Source of the DNA: an uncultured Eggerthella sp.
Lineage (GTDB): Bacteria > Actinomycetota > Coriobacteriia > Coriobacteriales > Eggerthellaceae
Assembly: GCA_900540345.1 (NCBI GenBank)
Contig: UQFK01000012.1
Coordinates: 1 to 26,774 of the forward strand
DNA: 26,774 nt
Direction of reading: 5' to 3'
Part shown: piece after piece, positions 23,579 through 26,774 of the stretch
Numbering within the stretch: position 1 is the stretch's first letter
Layout: every line of letters begins with the position of its first letter
Translations under genes and position numbers: made by a program
The notes under the pieces: model-generated
The model's input: the letters and a program-made list of their open reading frames with translations, nothing else
Databases searched by the model: none
What the model was told of the DNA's origin: nothing

Positions 23579-23737
23579 GCTTGTTCCCCCTTTTGTAGGA
23601 GCCCATAATAAAAAGCGACTAATTCAGTCTCATTTCATCACTGTATTACTTTGCGCTTTGCTCGGCTCGCACGCATCGTTGTGAAGATGATATGCTCGGT
23701 AAGTGGGCTCAACAACCGCCCTGTCAATGAAGAGATG

Positions 23738-24682
23738 TCATGAGGTGATGAAAACAGGACGATGCTGATATGCGCAGGTCACCTTTATAGAGGCACCTTT
23801 CCGCTCAACAACACGACGAAGTGTCTCGACTGGCAGCCGATAAGTATTATTGTTCTCTGAGATATGCAAAGCAACAACGATCTCAAGCTCTTCGCTCGCA
23901 AGCGCCTCAAGCGCCTCGGCTGCCTGAGCGTTGCTCAAATGCCCCCGTGAGGACAATACACGCTCTTTAAGCATGCGTGGATAGGGGCCGCTATTCAACA
24001 TCGCCACATCATGATTGCTCTCAAGACCAAGAACACGAACACCACGCAGCCCAGAAAGCGCTTCGGGTAAGACGATGCCCGTATCGGTGAGCAGACCGAT
24101 CGCATCGCTGCCAGCTTCCACCCTAAAACCAAACGATGCCTCCACATCGTGAGAGGTCGGCAAGACATGGATATCAAGAACTCCTACAGCGAACTGCTGC
24201 CCTGCTTCGATGAAATGAGTCTCGCATACCTCTGCGGCCTTCTTGAGCTCCTTGCTCTCCATCAATGCTCGCTCATGCATGTATATCGGCACCGTGATAC
24301 CTCGAGCCTGAAGTCCGCGTACGACCACACCGATATTCTTCACGTGGTCGGAATGCGCATGCGTGATGAAAATACCCTTGAGATTCGCGAGGTCAAAACC
24401 ACCTTGTTCGCTGTAGCAAAAGACATCACGCTTGCAGATGCCGGCATCGATAAGAACGCCCTGTCCAGTGATCTGGTCGTAAATCACCGCGGCATTCCCT
24501 TTACTACCACTTCCAAGCACGAGAAAACAAAGACGATGATCGTGTGCGCTCTTCTTGGATGCACCCTCATCACTGAGCAAGCTGTTCGAGCCATGGTCGA
24601 TCGCGAGACGGATTTGATGCTGACGATGTCTCTCGATCTCCTCACGCGTAAAGGAGCGATCGGCGGGTTCAAGGTTGATCAT
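23738..24682 (-). CDS. YycJ/WalJ-type metallo-beta-lactamase fold hydrolase
   Basis: Metallo-beta-lactamase-fold protein of the YycJ/WalJ branch, which includes DNA exonucleases tied to wall metabolism and division in Firmicutes. Motifs: VLGSGSKGNAAV (55-66), the metal site THAHSDH (107-113), GLLTDTG, ESNHDVAMLNSGPYP and GHLSNAQAAEAL; the last two are diagnostic of YycJ. Residues 1-50 are an N-terminal extension, as family members usually begin a few residues before the GSGSKGN motif. The ATG at 24682 lies 3 bp after the DUF1846 stop with no clear ribosome binding site, so translational coupling or a different start are both possible. There is no WalRK two-component system nearby. Confidence 0.87.
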   Translation of the reverse strand: MINLEPADRSFTREEIERHRQHQIRLAIDHGSNSLLSDEGASKKSAHDHRLCFLVLGSGSKGNAAVIYDQITGQGVLIDAGICKRDVFCYSEQGGFDLANLKGIFITHAHSDHVKNIGVVVRGLQARGITVPIYMHERALMESKELKKAAEVCETHFIEAGQQFAVGVLDIHVLPTSHDVEASFGFRVEAGSDAIGLLTDTGIVLPEALSGLRGVRVLGLESNHDVAMLNSGPYPRMLKERVLSSRGHLSNAQAAEALEALASEELEIVVALHISENNNTYRLPVETLRRVVERKGASIKVTCAYQHRPVFITS

Positions 24683-24685
24683 AGA

Positions 24686-26167
24686 TTATTTATGATAATA
24701 GCGATGGAGCTCGTACTTCGGCTCACAACAGACATTCATGCCAAGCTTCTTATAGAATCGCTCATCCGCTTCAGAGATGATGACCGTAAAGAATGCATCG
24801 CATCCCCGCAATCGATCAACACAGTCGAGCACCTTCTTTGCAGTTGGATTCGTAGCAGAGCTGATCGCGAGCGCGATAATGGTTTCGTCAGAATGAAGAC
24901 GAGGATTGTTCGAGTTCAAGACCGTTGTCTTGAGCGTACAGATCGGCTCGATCGCTTCATCTGAAATGACATCTGCATCAGATTCGACACCCGCCATTGC
25001 TTTGAGAGCGTTGATGAGCGTGCAAGCTGCAGCCCCAAGATTCGTAGACGTCTTGCCTGTTACCACACTTCCGTCGGGAAGCATGATAGCGCCGACAGGT
25101 GCGCCTGTTGTTTCTTCTTTGAGCAATGCCGCGCTACGAGCTTTAAGATCATTCACGCTCACTCCAGCTTGATTCATGAGCAACTCGCACTTATCGATCT
25201 GATTCTGGCCCATGCCCGTGCGCTTCACATCAGTCGCTGTCTGGAAGTAGCGACGTACGATCTCCATACGAGCAGCATCGATACAGGCATCGTTGTCACT
25301 GATAGCAAAACCAGCCATGTTTACGCCCATATCAGTTGGCGATTGATAGGGGCAGCTGCCCGAGATACGATCCATCATGGCCTTCAAGACAGGGAATATT
25401 TCAACGTCACGGTTATAATTCACCGTCACTTCATCGTATGCTTCCAAATGAAAGGGATCGATGATGTTTGCGTCGTTAAGATCGAGCGTTGCAGCCTCAT
25501 AAGCGATGTTCACTGGATGACTAAGCGGAAGGTTCCACACAGGAAATGTCTCGTATTTTGCGTATCCGGCCTTAACGCCTCGTTTATTCTCGTGATAGAG
25601 CTGTGAGAGGCAAGTTGCCATCTTGCCCGAGCCTGGACCAGGAGCAGTTACCACAACAAGGGGACGTGTGGTCTCGACATATTCATTCTTTCCATACCCC
25701 TCATCACTGACGATATGTTCGATATCGTTTGGATAGCCAGCAATGGGATAATGCAAATACGAGGTGATGTCGAGTGCATCGAGACGGTGGCGAAAAGCAT
25801 CAGCTGCAGTCTGGCCAGAATACTGCGTAATGACAACCGAGCCCACATAAAAGCCCATGCCACGCAAGATATCCATGAGACGCAAAAGATCTTCATCATA
25901 CGTGATACCCAGATCACCACGAACTTTGTTCTGCTCAATATCGTTGGCATTGATGGCGAAGATGATCTCGACATCTTCCATGATGCTTTTGAGCATAGAT
26001 ATCTTCGCATCTGGCTTAAAACCAGGAAGAACACGTGATGCATGCAGGTCGTCAAAGAGCTTGCCTCCGAATTCGAGATAGAGCTTTCCGCCGAATTGCT
26101 CAATGCGATTCTGGATATGCTCGGCTTGCATTGAAATATATTTTTCATTATCAAATCCAATGCGCAT
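24686..26167 (-). CDS. DUF1846 family P-loop protein
   Basis: Member of the DUF1846 family (structurally known from streptococci, function not established). The 493 residues start MRIGFDNEKYI and have the family's QAEHIQNRI and YLEFGGKLFDD segments. A P-loop-like APGPGSGK (175-182), then MATCLSQLYHE, points to nucleotide binding. The C-terminal half contains EIVRRYFQTATD and KTSTNLGAAACTLINALK. I used ATG 26167; a TTG two codons upstream is the only other option. The ribosome binding site is weak. It is co-directional and nearly contiguous with the YycJ-type gene, and has its own predicted promoter and an inverted repeat upstream. The substrate is unknown. Confidence 0.88.
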   Translation of the reverse strand: MRIGFDNEKYISMQAEHIQNRIEQFGGKLYLEFGGKLFDDLHASRVLPGFKPDAKISMLKSIMEDVEIIFAINANDIEQNKVRGDLGITYDEDLLRLMDILRGMGFYVGSVVITQYSGQTAADAFRHRLDALDITSYLHYPIAGYPNDIEHIVSDEGYGKNEYVETTRPLVVVTAPGPGSGKMATCLSQLYHENKRGVKAGYAKYETFPVWNLPLSHPVNIAYEAATLDLNDANIIDPFHLEAYDEVTVNYNRDVEIFPVLKAMMDRISGSCPYQSPTDMGVNMAGFAISDNDACIDAARMEIVRRYFQTATDVKRTGMGQNQIDKCELLMNQAGVSVNDLKARSAALLKEETTGAPVGAIMLPDGSVVTGKTSTNLGAAACTLINALKAMAGVESDADVISDEAIEPICTLKTTVLNSNNPRLHSDETIIALAISSATNPTAKKVLDCVDRLRGCDAFFTVIISEADERFYKKLGMNVCCEPKYELHRYYHK

Positions 26168-26211
26168 GAGCAAAGCTCGCTTTCTCGAAGAAGGAAAGGT
26201 GATATAGAGTC

Positions 26212-26228
26212 CATCATCCGTGATGATG
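26212..26228. repeat. Inverted repeat upstream of the DUF1846 gene
   Basis: Perfect 7-bp arms CATCATC and GATGATG separated by 3 bp. It lies just downstream of the predicted -10 (26232-26237), over the expected transcription start, and about 45 bp before the start codon. The position suits an operator for a dimeric regulator; no T-run follows, so it is not a terminator. Confidence 0.5.
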
Positions 26229-26231
26229 CTG

Positions 26232-26258
26232 TATTTAATAGTACTTAAACATTGTCAA
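26232..26258 (-). promoter_or_regulatory. Predicted promoter of the DUF1846/YycJ unit
   Basis: On the minus strand a perfect -35 TTGACA (26253-26258) is followed by TAAATA (26232-26237) after 15 bp, or by AATACA after 17 bp. The -35 is strong; the -10 is uncertain. Confidence 0.45.
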
Positions 26259-26387
26259 AAGAAAAGCCCTTGAACTCTGGAAAAATCCGTTCGATAATGC
26301 TTAGTGCACTTTATTTCCCTTGATGTCATTCCCCTATCAGCTCGATCAATGATGCGAATATCTCTCGAAGACTTCGCGTGCTGCTCC

Positions 26388-26415
26388 TTGACGAGGAAAC
26401 TAGGTTTGATATTAT
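26388..26415 (+). promoter_or_regulatory. Predicted tRNA-Pro promoter
   Basis: TTGACG (26388-26393), 16-bp spacer, TATTAT (26410-26415). Transcription would start near 26422, about 17 nt before the mature tRNA 5' end. Five of six matches in each hexamer. Confidence 0.6.
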
Positions 26416-26438
26416 ATCCAGGTTGCTATTTTGGCATT

Positions 26439-26515
<77 letters not shown>

Positions 26516-26524
26516 GAAATGAAC

Positions 26525-26560
26525 AAGGCCGAACGATCGTATGATCGCTCGGCCTTTCTT
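26525..26560 (+). terminator. Terminator after tRNA-Pro (probably bidirectional)
   Basis: Stem AAGGCCGA/TCGGCCTT (26525-26532 with 26549-26556), then one A/C mismatch, an inner CGATC/GATCG stem and a GTAT loop, followed by TCTT. Reading leftward the stem also ends in TT and lies 24 bp after the stop of the convergent wall-binding gene, so it may serve both genes. Confidence 0.8.
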
Positions 26561-26583
26561 CTATCAACAAGCGCTGATCGGCT

Positions 26584-26774
26584 CTATTGTCTCACGCCAT
26601 CATCGCCGACATAATGACTTCCAATCCAGGTATTGCGCGCCATCTCGCCAGAATGATCGAAATAGTACCAATTGTCATTGATCTTCTGCCAGCCAGTAAC
26701 CATCTTACCTGAGCTCGCAAGATAGTACTCAGTGCCACTATCGTTGAGCCAACCGGTCATCATCTTGCCTTCTG
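26584..26774 (-). CDS. Cell-wall-binding (choline-binding-type) repeat protein, C-terminal fragment
   Basis: Only the last 62 codons are in the window; the start lies to the right. They encode repeats of the CW_binding_1 type with alternating Gly-Trp and aromatic/Gly positions: MMTGWLNDSGTEYYLASSG, then MVTGWQKINDNWYYFDHSG, then a degenerate MARNTWIGSHYVGDDG, ending VRQ and TAG at 26584-26586. Such repeats attach secreted proteins to wall teichoic or related polymers, usually behind an enzymatic or adhesive domain that is not visible here. It converges on tRNA-Pro across the terminator. Confidence 0.85.
   Translation of the reverse strand, partial: EGKMMTGWLNDSGTEYYLASSGKMVTGWQKINDNWYYFDHSGEMARNTWIGSHYVGDDGVRQ

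Noticed and set aside
22661..23608. Long open frame of 315 codons on the plus strand
   Set aside because: Antisense to echA; rich in charged residues with no family features, typical of the shadow of a membrane-protein gene.
24149..24964. Open frame of 271 codons on the plus strand
   Set aside because: Antisense across the YycJ-type and DUF1846 genes, both of which have clear family motifs. No supporting ribosome binding site.

Overview
The window looks like chromosomal DNA of a strictly anaerobic actinobacterium. The order lexA / divergent small SOS gene / nrdR is the actinobacterial arrangement. Indolepyruvate:ferredoxin oxidoreductase, arylacetate-type CoA ligases and an Ech-type [NiFe] hydrogenase point to an amino-acid-fermenting anaerobe. 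With roughly balanced G+C (judged by eye) and choline-binding-type wall repeats at the right edge, my best guess is the class Coriobacteriia, perhaps a Cryptobacterium-like organism; this is inference. I see no prophage, insertion sequence, CRISPR array or rRNA, and no gene-free stretch longer than about 300 bases.

Left end (1-3254): a DNA-metabolism block. The 3' part of hflX converges on lexA with overlapping stop codons. Between lexA and a divergent small membrane-protein gene lie two opposed promoters and three LexA-type operators at exact 28-bp intervals. nrdR and dut (dUTPase) follow. The small protein sits where other Gram-positives keep SOS division inhibitors (yneA, divS, Rv2719c) but does not look like them; it is the best candidate for something undescribed.

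Middle left (3350-7222): a MATE exporter and a hotdog thioesterase, transcribed away from a MenA-type prenyltransferase, followed by glutamyl-Q tRNA(Asp) synthetase. The thioesterase/MenA pair suggests menaquinone synthesis.

Middle (7262-18153): a long leftward series of closely packed genes. It runs pgsA, a VanW/G5 membrane protein, phenylacetate-CoA ligase 2, tandem-ACT protein 2, D-Ala-D-Ala carboxypeptidase, an FHA protein, iorA, iorB, tandem-ACT protein 1 and phenylacetate-CoA ligase 1. Thus two ligase+ACT pairs flank cell-wall genes, and one is linked to iorAB.

Right (18228-23578): a complete six-gene leftward ech operon (echA to echF in transcription order), ending at a strong hairpin. 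Its soluble subunits carry unusual Lys/Ala-rich C-terminal tails. A plausible scheme is that IorAB reduces ferredoxin while oxidising aryl pyruvates, the ligases handle the aryl-acyl-CoA products, and Ech reoxidises ferredoxin to H2 while pumping ions.

Right end (23738-26774): a YycJ/WalJ-type metallo-beta-lactamase protein and a DUF1846 P-loop protein (one leftward unit with a promoter and an inverted repeat), tRNA-Pro(GGG) with its own promoter, a two-way terminator, and the C-terminal end of a cell-wall-binding-repeat protein running off the window.
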